This document shows, piece after piece, positions 26,877 to 34,845 of a stretch of DNA of 64,000 bases. A model generated the notes under the pieces. The model did not search any database. It was not told where the DNA came from and worked only from the letters and a program-made list of their open reading frames with translations. The position numbers and the translations under genes were made by a program. Within the stretch, counting starts at the first letter, position 1, and each line of letters begins with the position of its first letter. Source of the DNA: Bacillota bacterium (GTDB taxonomy: Bacteria > Bacillota > Clostridia > Christensenellales > Aristaeellaceae); contig JAEZHM010000120.1 in the NCBI GenBank assembly GCA_023416585.1, forward strand, positions 1-64,000. The letters are read 5' to 3'.

Positions 26877-27224
26877 CTATTTACCTAATTTTTTTGCGAT
26901 ATTACTGTTGAGTTGCTTGCGCCACTTGTCGCGATAAGACTCTGCCCCTTCTTCACCGGCCAGTGCTGAACAGAAGCCTTTTATATCGTCACCCAAAACC
27001 GCTTGAACATGCTGACCGTCCGCCGCCGCTTCTTCGAGAAGGCCAAGCACACCGTCAAGAATTGGCATGAGGTTGCGACCAGTGAAATCTGTGTGCGGCC
27101 AAATATTGAGCTTAATTTTCTCCCATGCCTCTTGATAGTCAGCCGGCAACTTTTTCGCTCGCGATTCAAAAGCTTTCAATTCTTTAGTCATGTCACTGCC
27201 TGTAATTTTTTCATAAAAATTCAT
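26877..27224 (-). CDS. DUF1048 family protein 1
   Basis: 115 aa, paralogue of the next gene: FESRAKKLPADYQEAWEKIK and VLGLLEEAAADGQHVQAVLG. Small soluble helical protein; perhaps forms a heteromer with the other copy. It follows the PadR gene by 5 bases, so it is in the same operon. Confidence 0.82.
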   Translation of the reverse strand: MNFYEKITGSDMTKELKAFESRAKKLPADYQEAWEKIKLNIWPHTDFTGRNLMPILDGVLGLLEEAAADGQHVQAVLGDDIKGFCSALAGEEGAESYRDKWRKQLNSNIAKKLGK

Positions 27225-27229
27225 TATTT

Positions 27230-27550
27230 TTACTCCCTTAACTCATTAATTTTCGATGATAAGAACTCCCATTTTTCCCAAAACCTCCGCAGCTCCTCGC
27301 GCCCCGCATCGTTGAGAGCAAAAAACTTTCGCGGCGGTCCCATGTCGGAGGGCTTTTTAGTGATCTCTACCAGCTTGCTTTTTTCAAGCCGGATCAGGAT
27401 GGTGTACACCGTCCCATCTACAACATCTGTAAAGCCGAGGGCGTTCAGCTGCCGCGTGATTTCGTAGCCGTAGGTTTCTTTGCGGCTTATAATTTCAAGG
27501 ACGCATCCCTCAAGCACGCCTTTGAGCATTTCCGTTAGGTTTTCCAGCAC
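27230..27550 (-). CDS. PadR-family transcriptional repressor
   Basis: 106 aa from GTG 27550, just behind AAGGAGGTGATT (the open frame runs to 27565). PadR winged helix with GCVLEIISRKETYGYEITRQ and VVDGTVYTILIRLEKSKLVE, and the short C-terminal helix of the PadR-s2 type. PadR proteins of this kind repress the drug exporter next to them and release on ligand binding. First gene of the operon. Confidence 0.88.
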   Translation of the reverse strand: MLENLTEMLKGVLEGCVLEIISRKETYGYEITRQLNALGFTDVVDGTVYTILIRLEKSKLVEITKKPSDMGPPRKFFALNDAGREELRRFWEKWEFLSSKINELRE

Positions 27551-27719
27551 AATCACCTCCTTCACTATTTTGTATAACTTGTATGCAGTATTGCTTACTA
27601 CCGCTATATAGTATCACGCAATAGCTCGTTTGTCAATAGAGATTATTTTAATAAGATTCCTTGTCTGAACTATTTTTGATAATGTCCTAAGTATTTTCAA
27701 AGAGCAACGAGAGAGAATG
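27551..27719. other. Promoter region of PadR operon
   Basis: AT-rich. Contains GTATACAA-like half sites (TTGTATAACTTGTATGCAGTATTGCTTAC) shortly upstream of the PadR start, which could be its operator. No gene. Confidence 0.4.
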
Positions 27720-27761
27720 GGAAAACCCCCTCACTACTAATCTGGTTTCGTGAAGGGGTTG
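27720..27761 (-). terminator. Terminator of sigma factor gene, copy 2
   Basis: Minus strand AACCCCTTCA...TGAGGGGGTTTTCCC. Same hairpin as at 14536-14577, one stem base changed. Confidence 0.8.
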
Positions 27762-27774
27762 CACGGAAAAATTT

Positions 27775-28194
27775 TTACTTTTCCATTAGTTTTTTTAATT
27801 TACCAAGAATTTTAATCTTCCGATCATGGATTGCCATATTGTGCAGGCCAGTTTCAGCAGACAATTGGCGTTCGCTGATTGCCCGGAAAAACAGAGCGTT
27901 AATGACTTCTTGTTCCTGTTGGGTAAGCTGGGCAATACACTCGCGGAGCTTTTCCGCTATCAGCTTGTCCATAACTACATCCTCAACATGAGGAGAAACA
28001 AGGTCTGGAATCGCATCCTCTCCATTAGTATCCTTGGTATCTAAAGTGCTGTATTGAAACACGCCATGTGCCTTATCCTTTTCCTCCAGATGAAGCTCCC
28101 GGCGTTTCATGTGATAGTAGGTGTAATATATTTCCTCGCTGACCGGTACAAGCTGACCCTGTACCTTGATCTGATATTCTCTCTTTTCTGCCAT
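27775..28194 (-). CDS. Tn916 Orf7-like sigma-70 family protein, copy 2
   Basis: 139 aa, same length and start as copy 1 at 14593-15012. The first 80 residues differ at few places (EEIYYTYYHMKRREL against EEVYYIYYRMKRREL), while the C-terminal DNA-binding part differs more (LTQQEQEVINALFFRAISERQL; GLHNMAIHDRKIKILG). Two sigma-like proteins that share the core-binding side but not the -35-reading helix could serve different promoters; that is an inference. Confidence 0.85.
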   Translation of the reverse strand: MAEKREYQIKVQGQLVPVSEEIYYTYYHMKRRELHLEEKDKAHGVFQYSTLDTKDTNGEDAIPDLVSPHVEDVVMDKLIAEKLRECIAQLTQQEQEVINALFFRAISERQLSAETGLHNMAIHDRKIKILGKLKKLMEK

Positions 28195-28341
28195 ATGGCT
28201 TGTCCTCCGTTTCTGAATTTTGATCGTTAGTCAAAATGTCAGAAGCGGAGGGGAGCGGCAGCGTGGTTCGGCGATCAGACAGCTGTCAAGCTCAGTATTT
28301 GGGTTAAATTGGAATATAAACTCTTTTCTTGTCGAATGAAA

Positions 28342-28379
28342 AAAGCCAGTACGTTGCCAATGGCAAAATACTGACTTTA
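28342..28379. terminator. Bidirectional terminator hairpin, copy 2
   Basis: AAAGCCAGTACGTTGCCA / TGGCAAAATACTGACTTT with A- and T-rich flanks, the counterpart of 15161-15196. Confidence 0.65.
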
Positions 28380-28606
28380 TAAAAAAATCGCTATAAATTT
28401 GTATCGTTGAGCGGTGGTATGTACAAGCAGCGCTGTCTTTATTTGCGCCTCCGAAGAGGATAGAAGCAGGATATACGCATCAGAGAACCCCTTTCGCCAA
28501 AGCACATAGCGAAAACCGATATCTTGATGATTTATCCGTCAAAAGCCGTAATAGATAGCGAAAGCCTGCCCCTTTATAAAAAAGGGCAGGCTCCGCACGG
28601 TTTTTT

Positions 28607-28684
28607 GGCAGCCAGACTATCATAGCGCATTTGCGCCTTAGATCCTCAGCTTTGCGTCCCCGGCTTTAACCGGGTTTGCCCTTG
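28607..28684 (-). ncRNA. Cyclic-di-GMP-I (GEMM) riboswitch, copy 2
   Basis: Same core as copy 1 (GGGCAAACC, GGGACGCAAAGC, GATCTAAGG, ATGATAGTCTGGCTGCC). The P1b-type stem has changed on both sides (CGGT/GCCG here, CATC/GTTG in copy 1) and the other hairpin keeps its GCGC stem while the loop changed. A strong hairpin (GCCTGCCC...GGGCAGGC) follows at ~28564-28592. Again no intact gene starts directly downstream. Confidence 0.9.
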
Positions 28685-28714
28685 ACATTATTCATTTTTT
28701 ATCGTAGTTATTTT

Positions 28715-28868
28715 GTTTTCCTCACACCATCCGATCCTATCTCACAGCCATCAATTTTGGTGCTTTTAGCAAGGGAGCCGTCGGTGTAGAAGTAGTACCA
28801 CTTCCCATCAACCTGGAGCCACTTGCCGGAAACCATGATGCCGTTAGCGGTGAAATATTAGGTCTTTT
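28715..28868 (-). pseudogene. Cell wall-binding repeat gene remnant, copy 2
   Basis: The minus strand reads MVSGKWLQVDGKWYYFYTDG then SLAKSTKIDGCE...VRKTK and a stop: one intact cell wall-binding repeat and the natural C-terminus, with no upstream part of the protein. Less damaged than copy 1. Confidence 0.75.
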
Positions 28869-28908
28869 TCACATGACCGCTGCCAAACGTCCCCGTTTAA
28901 GCTGTCTC

Positions 28909-30165
28909 TTATTCAAGATTACGGACTCTAAAGAACGAGGCAAAAAACACAACTGAAATTAAACTTATCAATAAGGTAACTGTCAGTATAGTCCATTGTA
29001 CCGGAGCACAGCTGAGAATAACTCCATACACCAGTGCACCGAAGGGCATACCGCCTTTACTGATCAGCCCAACGATTGAAAACATTCTGGACATGTATTC
29101 ATCCGGCGTCTCCTTTTGGATAAAAGTCTGTACGGGAATGTTGATGAACATGATAGCAACGCTTAGCAGGCAAAGAACTCCTGCAAGCAAGGAAAAATAC
29201 AATATCGTGCCTTTACCTAGCTCTGATAAGCTTTGGGGGAAAAGTAAAATTGAAAACCCAAGCATTGTACTAAAGAGGAGACTGCATCCGGTCACAAGCG
29301 GTTTGGTCACTTTTTTCTCTTTTCCAAACAACATTGCTACTAGAATACTTCCAAGCAATGCTCCAATAATTATTATCATTTGCAGGTAACCATATTGACT
29401 GTCGGAGTATGTAAGCTGGGTTTTGAAGAACAGAGGTAATACTACAGTGAATATGGGTTGGATTAATGCATAAATCAACAGAAAGAAAACACACAGTTTG
29501 GCGATTATTTTATTAGCAAAAATAAATCTGATACCCTCGGACAAATCGTTTATGAAGCCCGGTGTACCAACCGCCGACTCCCGTTTAACATGCATATACC
29601 TGATTAATATGGAGCAGCAGCCAGATAATAAAAATGAGATCCCATTAATGAAGAATAATACAGCAATGCCCATTTTTACGTATAACGCAGCCCCAATGAC
29701 AGGACTTAGCAGTCCGGATAATGTTCTAAGTGATGCAACAGTGGAGTTGGCCCCGGTCAGTTTTTCCTGATCTACCAGCTGAGGCAGCATACCTTTCGTG
29801 GCCGGGTCAAACAAACCGTTCAGCAAGGATACAATTACTTGCACAGCCAATAATAAAGTCAGACTCATTTTATTGGAATATGCAGCAAAAGCCAGCCCTA
29901 ATATAGCCAAGGCACTGCTAATGTCTGTCATTACCATGATTGTCTTACGGTTTAGTCTGTCTCCTATTACTCCTGCAAACGGGTAGGCTAAAAGAGTGGG
30001 CATCAAGGAAAGGAAGGAAAACAGCCCGACAGTTGATGCAGAGCCGCCTGCATCAATAATGTACAGCGGCATGATAACAATTTGGATGCCCGTCCCCATA
30101 TCTGATATCATCCTTCCAAGTAATAGCAGCAGTAGATTTTTATTTGTTTTCTTCTCTCTCGTCAT
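28909..30165 (-). CDS. MFS efflux transporter linked to rph
   Basis: 418 aa, about 12 helices, MFS_3/DHA3 style (GRMISDMGTGIQIVIMPLYI; AGVIGDRLNRKTIMVMTD). It starts 18 bases after the rph-like gene in the same direction, so the two are co-transcribed under the TetR regulator at 32826. Export of a rifamycin or of the same natural product is likely from context; not provable here. Confidence 0.75.
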   Translation of the reverse strand: MTREKKTNKNLLLLLLGRMISDMGTGIQIVIMPLYIIDAGGSASTVGLFSFLSLMPTLLAYPFAGVIGDRLNRKTIMVMTDISSALAILGLAFAAYSNKMSLTLLLAVQVIVSLLNGLFDPATKGMLPQLVDQEKLTGANSTVASLRTLSGLLSPVIGAALYVKMGIAVLFFINGISFLLSGCCSILIRYMHVKRESAVGTPGFINDLSEGIRFIFANKIIAKLCVFFLLIYALIQPIFTVVLPLFFKTQLTYSDSQYGYLQMIIIIGALLGSILVAMLFGKEKKVTKPLVTGCSLLFSTMLGFSILLFPQSLSELGKGTILYFSLLAGVLCLLSVAIMFINIPVQTFIQKETPDEYMSRMFSIVGLISKGGMPFGALVYGVILSCAPVQWTILTVTLLISLISVVFFASFFRVRNLE

Positions 30166-30183
30166 GAGTCACCACCTTATACC

Positions 30184-32802
30184 TTATAGGATTTCAACAT
30201 ACCCTTCTGTTCCATTTATCCGTATCCTCTGCCCTTCTTTAATCAACTTCGTAGCATTTTCTACGCTTGCGACAGCAGGTAGGCCGTATTCCCTAGCAAC
30301 CACAGCTCCATGGGTCATCATTCCCCCAACTTCTGTAACCAACCCCTTTATGGATACAAATACCGGTGTCCAGCTGGGATCGGTAAAAGTAGTAACCAGA
30401 ATATCACCCTCCTCGATATTGGCATCCTCTATTCGGAGTATTACTCTTGCCCTTCCCTCAATAATTCCCGATGAAACAGGTACCCCTGTCAAAGCACCTT
30501 CGGGAGTGTTTTTCGTATCATATTCACCGCAGAAAATTTCTCCATCGGAGGTAATTACACGCGGAGGTGTAAGCTTCTTAAAAATCTCATACTCTTCTTT
30601 TCTTTTCTTTATAATGCCGTAATCTACTTTGTTCGTTTTAATAACTTCTTGCAGTTCCTCAAATCGAATATAGAATATATCATCCTTTTCTTCTATTAGT
30701 CCCTGCTGCAACAAAGCTTCCGCCTCTTTCATGATAACTTGCTTTACAATCCATTCATACCAAACTAAGGTATATTTGTTGAACTCACGATAACCTGCAT
30801 AATTTCGAAGAACGCTGATTGCTTTCTTAGTTTTTTTAGCCTTCCTGCTTCCTCCCGGCATTTGCTGAAGCCTTCTTAAAACATCCTGCTCCTTCCGCCT
30901 GGCCTCCGCTAATCCCTGCTCAAATTTAGCAGTGTGAGCATTGGGCGGATAGACTTTTATATTGTCAAGGATTAATGGAACAAGTATAGTAGGCTTTTCA
31001 TTCCATCTAGTCCGCATAATATCTATTTCCGCAGAGCATCTCATACCGTATTTTTTTAGGTATCCTCTAATTGCATCGCTAACCCCAAGCCCTCCCGGGA
31101 GTTTCGAAATGTCCTCAAAAAAACTGTCATCGTTGGGATTCTCTAGATATTTCATAACTTCCGGGTGTTTTCTGACTACATCCGATACATCCAAAAGCTC
31201 AAGACCCATTTGGGAGGTTACATTATTGGATACGGATTGGGCAAGAGTATCCGCTGCATTCTTTTCACCCAGCCATTTCTCCAAACTCTTATTCAGGCGG
31301 CTTGTTGCATAGGCTCCGGCAAAAACAACTCCATAGGTGTCCATCATATTGTCCTTTACTTGAGCCAGACTCTTATAAATAAAATTTAAGAGTTCCTTCC
31401 CAGAAATATCTTGTGCCTGCTGTTCCAAGTCCATCAATAATGCCCTGTTACGTGCCATATAACCTTCCGCTATGGCCGGGTCATTTTTAAGGTAGCATTC
31501 TATCGTCTTAAGAACCCATAAGGTGATCAGCTTGACGCCCACCATTGGTTTCTTTGCCTTATATAGATTTTTCATAATATCTTCCCGTTTGATGACATTA
31601 TATAAAGCATTCATCATAAGAACATCAACCGTTGCCATTCCTTTCACAAAGCTCTTTCTAAAAGGCGATCTAAGTTCATTTGAAGTATCTCCATATATTC
31701 TTCCACCGGCCTCGCTCATTGGTGTGTCTGATATATACTTAAATAATACCTGAAAGAAGGTTATGCTTAGCGGCGACATTGCCTCCGTCATCATCTGGCG
31801 GTGGGCAAAGGAGTAGAATACATGGATTTTGTCATCTGCAACAACCGGTACGGGATATAAGGTGGTTATGGGGCGGCTCTGAACAATATAAAATGCGTTT
31901 TCATACAGGCACCATTCAATATCCTGTGGACGGCCAAAATAGCCCTCAATTTTTCTGCCCGTTTTTTCAAGCTGCAATATCTGCTTATCTGTCAGAGTCT
32001 GATTATTTTGCTGGCCATGCTCGATGTCCCGTTCTTCCGTACCGCCTTTTTCCAAGGCGTAAATAGCCAGTTTCTTGGCGGATATCTTTTTATCAATAAT
32101 CCTTCCATCCCGAACCTTATAGATATCAGCATTCACCAAACCGGAGACCAATGCCTCACCAAGCCCAAAACTAGCATCAATGGATACAACTTTTCGGTTG
32201 GATGTAATTGGATCGGCTGTAAACATAATTCCGGCAGCCTGTGGGAATACCATACTCTGGATGACCACAGATAAATAGACTTTGCTGTGGTCAAAACCGT
32301 TTTGTATGCGGTAGGTTACAGCGCGATCAGTAAACAATGATGCCCAGCACCTACTTACATGTTTAAGAATGGAATCTTTTCCTTTAATATTCAAATACGT
32401 ATCTTGCTGACCTGCAAAAGAAGCTGTTGGCAGGTCTTCCGCCGTGGCGCTGGAACGCACGGCATAGGCTTTCTTATCACCAAGTTTTGTGAGATGACAA
32501 GTAATCACTTCATCTATATCCTTTGGAATTGTTATCTCTTCGATAATCTTTCGGATCTCTCCGCTGACCTTAGCGATCTTTTCTCTGTCTTCCACCTTTA
32601 GAGAAGACAATTGATCCATCAGTACTTTTAGTTCAGTCGATTGTCCGATGATTCTTTTATATGCCTCGGTAGTAATGCAAAAGCCTTCCGGTACTTGAAT
32701 TCCTGGAATCCTCGACAGTTCCCCCAGGTTGGCGCCTTTACCTCCTACTATCGTAAGCTTTGTTTTATCAATATCCTTAAAATCAAGAACATATGAACTC
32801 AT
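30184..32802 (-). CDS. rph: Rifamycin phosphotransferase (Rph-like dikinase)
   Basis: 872 aa. N-terminal PEP/pyruvate-binding ATP-grasp domain (KLTIVGGKGANLGELSRI, AVRSSATAEDLPTASFAGQQ, GQPQD-like RPQDIEWC and QSRPITTLYP ending at ~residue 325). A middle ~420-residue domain follows, then a swivelling domain with the phospho-His in MMTHGAVVAREYGLPAV (His831). The TIM-barrel of PEP synthase is absent, as in Rph. Rph transfers the beta-phosphate of ATP to rifampicin with release of AMP and Pi. Length and ends match that family. A different dikinase substrate cannot be ruled out. Preceded by a TetR gene and followed by an MFS gene. Confidence 0.8.
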   Translation of the reverse strand: MSSYVLDFKDIDKTKLTIVGGKGANLGELSRIPGIQVPEGFCITTEAYKRIIGQSTELKVLMDQLSSLKVEDREKIAKVSGEIRKIIEEITIPKDIDEVITCHLTKLGDKKAYAVRSSATAEDLPTASFAGQQDTYLNIKGKDSILKHVSRCWASLFTDRAVTYRIQNGFDHSKVYLSVVIQSMVFPQAAGIMFTADPITSNRKVVSIDASFGLGEALVSGLVNADIYKVRDGRIIDKKISAKKLAIYALEKGGTEERDIEHGQQNNQTLTDKQILQLEKTGRKIEGYFGRPQDIEWCLYENAFYIVQSRPITTLYPVPVVADDKIHVFYSFAHRQMMTEAMSPLSITFFQVLFKYISDTPMSEAGGRIYGDTSNELRSPFRKSFVKGMATVDVLMMNALYNVIKREDIMKNLYKAKKPMVGVKLITLWVLKTIECYLKNDPAIAEGYMARNRALLMDLEQQAQDISGKELLNFIYKSLAQVKDNMMDTYGVVFAGAYATSRLNKSLEKWLGEKNAADTLAQSVSNNVTSQMGLELLDVSDVVRKHPEVMKYLENPNDDSFFEDISKLPGGLGVSDAIRGYLKKYGMRCSAEIDIMRTRWNEKPTILVPLILDNIKVYPPNAHTAKFEQGLAEARRKEQDVLRRLQQMPGGSRKAKKTKKAISVLRNYAGYREFNKYTLVWYEWIVKQVIMKEAEALLQQGLIEEKDDIFYIRFEELQEVIKTNKVDYGIIKKRKEEYEIFKKLTPPRVITSDGEIFCGEYDTKNTPEGALTGVPVSSGIIEGRARVILRIEDANIEEGDILVTTFTDPSWTPVFVSIKGLVTEVGGMMTHGAVVAREYGLPAVASVENATKLIKEGQRIRINGTEGYVEIL

Positions 32803-32825
32803 AAAAATTCTCCTTCCTATTTACA

Positions 32826-33449
32826 TCAGCATATATATTTCTCTTTGTAAAAGTTGCTTTTAAATAGATTCAAACATTCATCGACCTCTTTACACAAAGC
32901 ATCAATATCATCCCCCACATTAACTTGCACTTTAGCTAAATACCCATCGACAAAGCAGGTAAGTATTTTCAGAACAAACTTCGGATCAATACCATCTTTG
33001 AACTTTGAGGCATCCATTCCATCAAAAGTAATTCTGTTTCTCATATCAACACATCGACTGCTTGTGAGAATAGTTTTTATATCATCCTTCACTTCGCTAT
33101 CGTTTTCAAAATACATGCTATTTAAAAAAGAGAGCATGGCTGGGTGTTGTTTCATAATTGAAAGCTCAATACTCGTCGAAAGCCTAATCCTGTCAAAGAA
33201 ATCTGTAACGCTGTTATCAAATTTTTCATTGATTTCATTCATTAATACCTGGAGGCAGAAATCAAGTAAATAAAAATATAAAGCCTTTTTTGTACCAAAG
33301 TAATGAAATATTGATGCTTTTGCAATCCCGGCAGTAGTTGCGATATCCCCAATAGATGCCTTTTTATAACCGTTAGCGCCAAAGCAGGTAAGGGCAGCAT
33401 CAATAATCATATTTTGCTTCTCTGTTGATAGACTATAAAATTTCTCCAA
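32826..33449 (-). CDS. TetR-family regulator of rph operon
   Basis: 207 aa from TTG 33449 with GAGGTGATTATT before it (the frame extends to 33488). TetR helix-turn-helix: ASIGDIATTAGIAKASIFHY. The C-terminal ligand domain is unassigned. It lies 23 bases upstream of rph, so it is probably the first gene of the operon and autoregulated through the palindromes at 33474-33557. Confidence 0.87.
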   Translation of the reverse strand: MEKFYSLSTEKQNMIIDAALTCFGANGYKKASIGDIATTAGIAKASIFHYFGTKKALYFYLLDFCLQVLMNEINEKFDNSVTDFFDRIRLSTSIELSIMKQHPAMLSFLNSMYFENDSEVKDDIKTILTSSRCVDMRNRITFDGMDASKFKDGIDPKFVLKILTCFVDGYLAKVQVNVGDDIDALCKEVDECLNLFKSNFYKEKYIC

Positions 33450-33473
33450 AATAATCACCTCTTCAATATGCGT

Positions 33474-33557
33474 AATCAAATCGGTCAATAAAATCAGCAG
33501 CGAAAATAACCGATTCGGTCAGTAACATAACAATAACATAAATAACCGAATCGGTCA
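33474..33557. promoter_or_regulatory. TetR operator array
   Basis: Two palindromes AACCGATTCGGTCA (33508-33521) and AACCGAATCGGTCA (33544-33557), plus a half-conserved third (AATCAAATCGGTCA, 33474-33487). They lie just upstream of the tetR start, as expected for TetR autorepression. Confidence 0.8.
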
Positions 33558-33663
33558 ATATCATGTTTCGAAATAATCTCGATAGGCTATTTTTTAGTCG
33601 ATTTGGGTTGATATTAATTCCGCACGGTAAAGCGAAGCAATCCACAAATTGTTTACATTATAG

Positions 33664-33694
33664 TTTGATACGCGTTAGATTGCCCTCTTATACT
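33664..33694 (+). promoter_or_regulatory. Fourth regulator box/promoter
   Basis: TTTGATA (33664-33670), TTAGATT (33675-33681), 7 bases, TATACT (33689-33694). Identical geometry to the site at 24545-24575, so this relic promoter may still bind the response regulator. Confidence 0.6.
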
Positions 33695-33743
33695 TGGAAC
33701 ATATTCCAAGGTAAGAGGGCAATTTTATGATTAAACTAAAAAA

Positions 33744-33895
33744 ATGAGCGAACAACCTATGTATATCTTAGAAAACGCGTTCTGCAATGTCCTGCAGAAC
33801 AAAGGTAGAAACCTAATCATCTGCGCGACCATTTTTGCCGTTATAGTCGTAACCGTCATCGTACTGATGATTTGCAGCATAGCAAGCGGCATATC
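33744..33895 (+). pseudogene. Truncated FtsX-like ABC permease, copy 2
   Basis: ATG 33744, SEQPMYILENAFCNVLQ then the same membrane helix as copy 1 (IICATIFAVIVVTVIVLMIC). After the shared breakpoint unrelated DNA follows, which on the minus strand encodes a short MPQKGLTLIAV peptide that I do not recognise. Not functional. Confidence 0.75.
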
Positions 33896-34194
33896 GACTG
33901 CTATAAGGGTCAGTCCTTTTTGTGGCATAATAATGCTCCCTTCAAAGTTTTCAGATTTTTTTATTTCATCTGTCCACTTTAAAGAGAGCATATCATTGGT
34001 GTTTGATCTGAGCTAAACAACCAGTTTTTTATAAAGTCCGTCGTTTATATCCGGCTGTAATATCCGTCAGTACCCATTTGCATGACAGATTTTCCTTCCA
34101 GCATATAAATTTTTAGCAAATAGTCGTTTTTTTCATACTTGGATTTGCGCTATAAGAAAAATGTATATTACTCCTGATAAGGATTATACTCGTT
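33896..34194. other. Junction DNA downstream of FtsX remnant
   Basis: No complete gene. The first ~100 bases have a minus-strand open frame (LSLKWTDEIKKSENFEGS...) that may be the start of a lost gene or insertion sequence cut at 33895. The rest looks random. Confidence 0.4.
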
Positions 34195-34548
34195 TTATTC
34201 AATAGGTAAATTGTGCTGTCTTAAGAAAGATAGTTTATCCCAGTAACCTCTTTGAAATAAGATCTTATTATTCACTATTTGAAAAAAACCGCAACCTCTC
34301 AAACCTAATGGGTCACGCCACTCTAAAATTGCCCATTGACCATCTTCAAAAATATTTTCAACGATACAAACCATTTTTGCTTGAGAAAACTCTTGTTCAA
34401 ACATTTTCTTTATAGCCTCTTTTCCAACAACTGGTTCATTGGCAACCTGATGGTTTATTGCGTTGTCATCATATAAATTTGAAATTATTTCTGCATCTGC
34501 ATTGTTAAATGCATCAACCCATTGACAAAGTATTTCTTTTGGCTTCAT
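34195..34548 (-). CDS. SnoaL/NTF2-like small protein
   Basis: 117 aa, ATG behind AGGAGGTAAAAATAA. NTF2-like cone fold pattern: QWVDAFNNADAEIISNLYDD, AINHQVANEPVVGKEAIKKM, and AILEWRDP...GCGFFQIVNNKI. Such proteins are isomerases/hydrolases or ligand binders of many kinds. It stands alone between decayed DNA and the aminoglycoside gene. Role unknown. Confidence 0.75.
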   Translation of the reverse strand: MKPKEILCQWVDAFNNADAEIISNLYDDNAINHQVANEPVVGKEAIKKMFEQEFSQAKMVCIVENIFEDGQWAILEWRDPLGLRGCGFFQIVNNKILFQRGYWDKLSFLRQHNLPIE

Positions 34549-34845
34549 TTATTTTTACCTCCTTTATAAGTAAATCATCTTTATTTCACTTCGTAAAATT
34601 CTACGAATTGCCCGAATTTATCTATTCTTCCAATCCCTTTGTGATCAATGACGACGATATACGGAATGTTTTAATCCTGCGTATGAGCAGCGTGTGCTGA
34701 GCAACCCCATTTTATTTTCGTTGGGTTTGGCTCGTCCTCAGTTAAGCAATAGATCTCTGTATTGTATGCCTTGAACGGTCAAAAAAGATGCCGGCTGAGC
34801 CTGGCGGGGCTTCAGTAGCAGGGCATATTACTGAAATCCCAATTA
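34549..34845. other. Spacer with decayed coding DNA
   Basis: No intact gene. A GC-rich segment ending in CATCTTTTTTGACC on the minus strand (about 34777-34825) may act as terminator of the aph-sat transcript. Confidence 0.35.

Larger units (their letters stand above)
33602..33895 (+). repeat. Second copy of kinase tail, promoter, hairpin and FtsX start
   Basis: Matches 24484-24764: last codons of the sensor kinase (TTTGGGTTGATATT...), the regulator box and -10 (33664-33694), the terminator hairpin and the first ~50 codons of the FtsX-like gene. Same orientation. Homology stops at GGCATATC, exactly as in copy 1. Confidence 0.85.

Noticed and set aside
30184..32802. Phosphoenolpyruvate synthase
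   Set aside because: The C-terminal TIM-barrel is absent and the protein ends directly after the phospho-His domain, as in rifamycin phosphotransferases.
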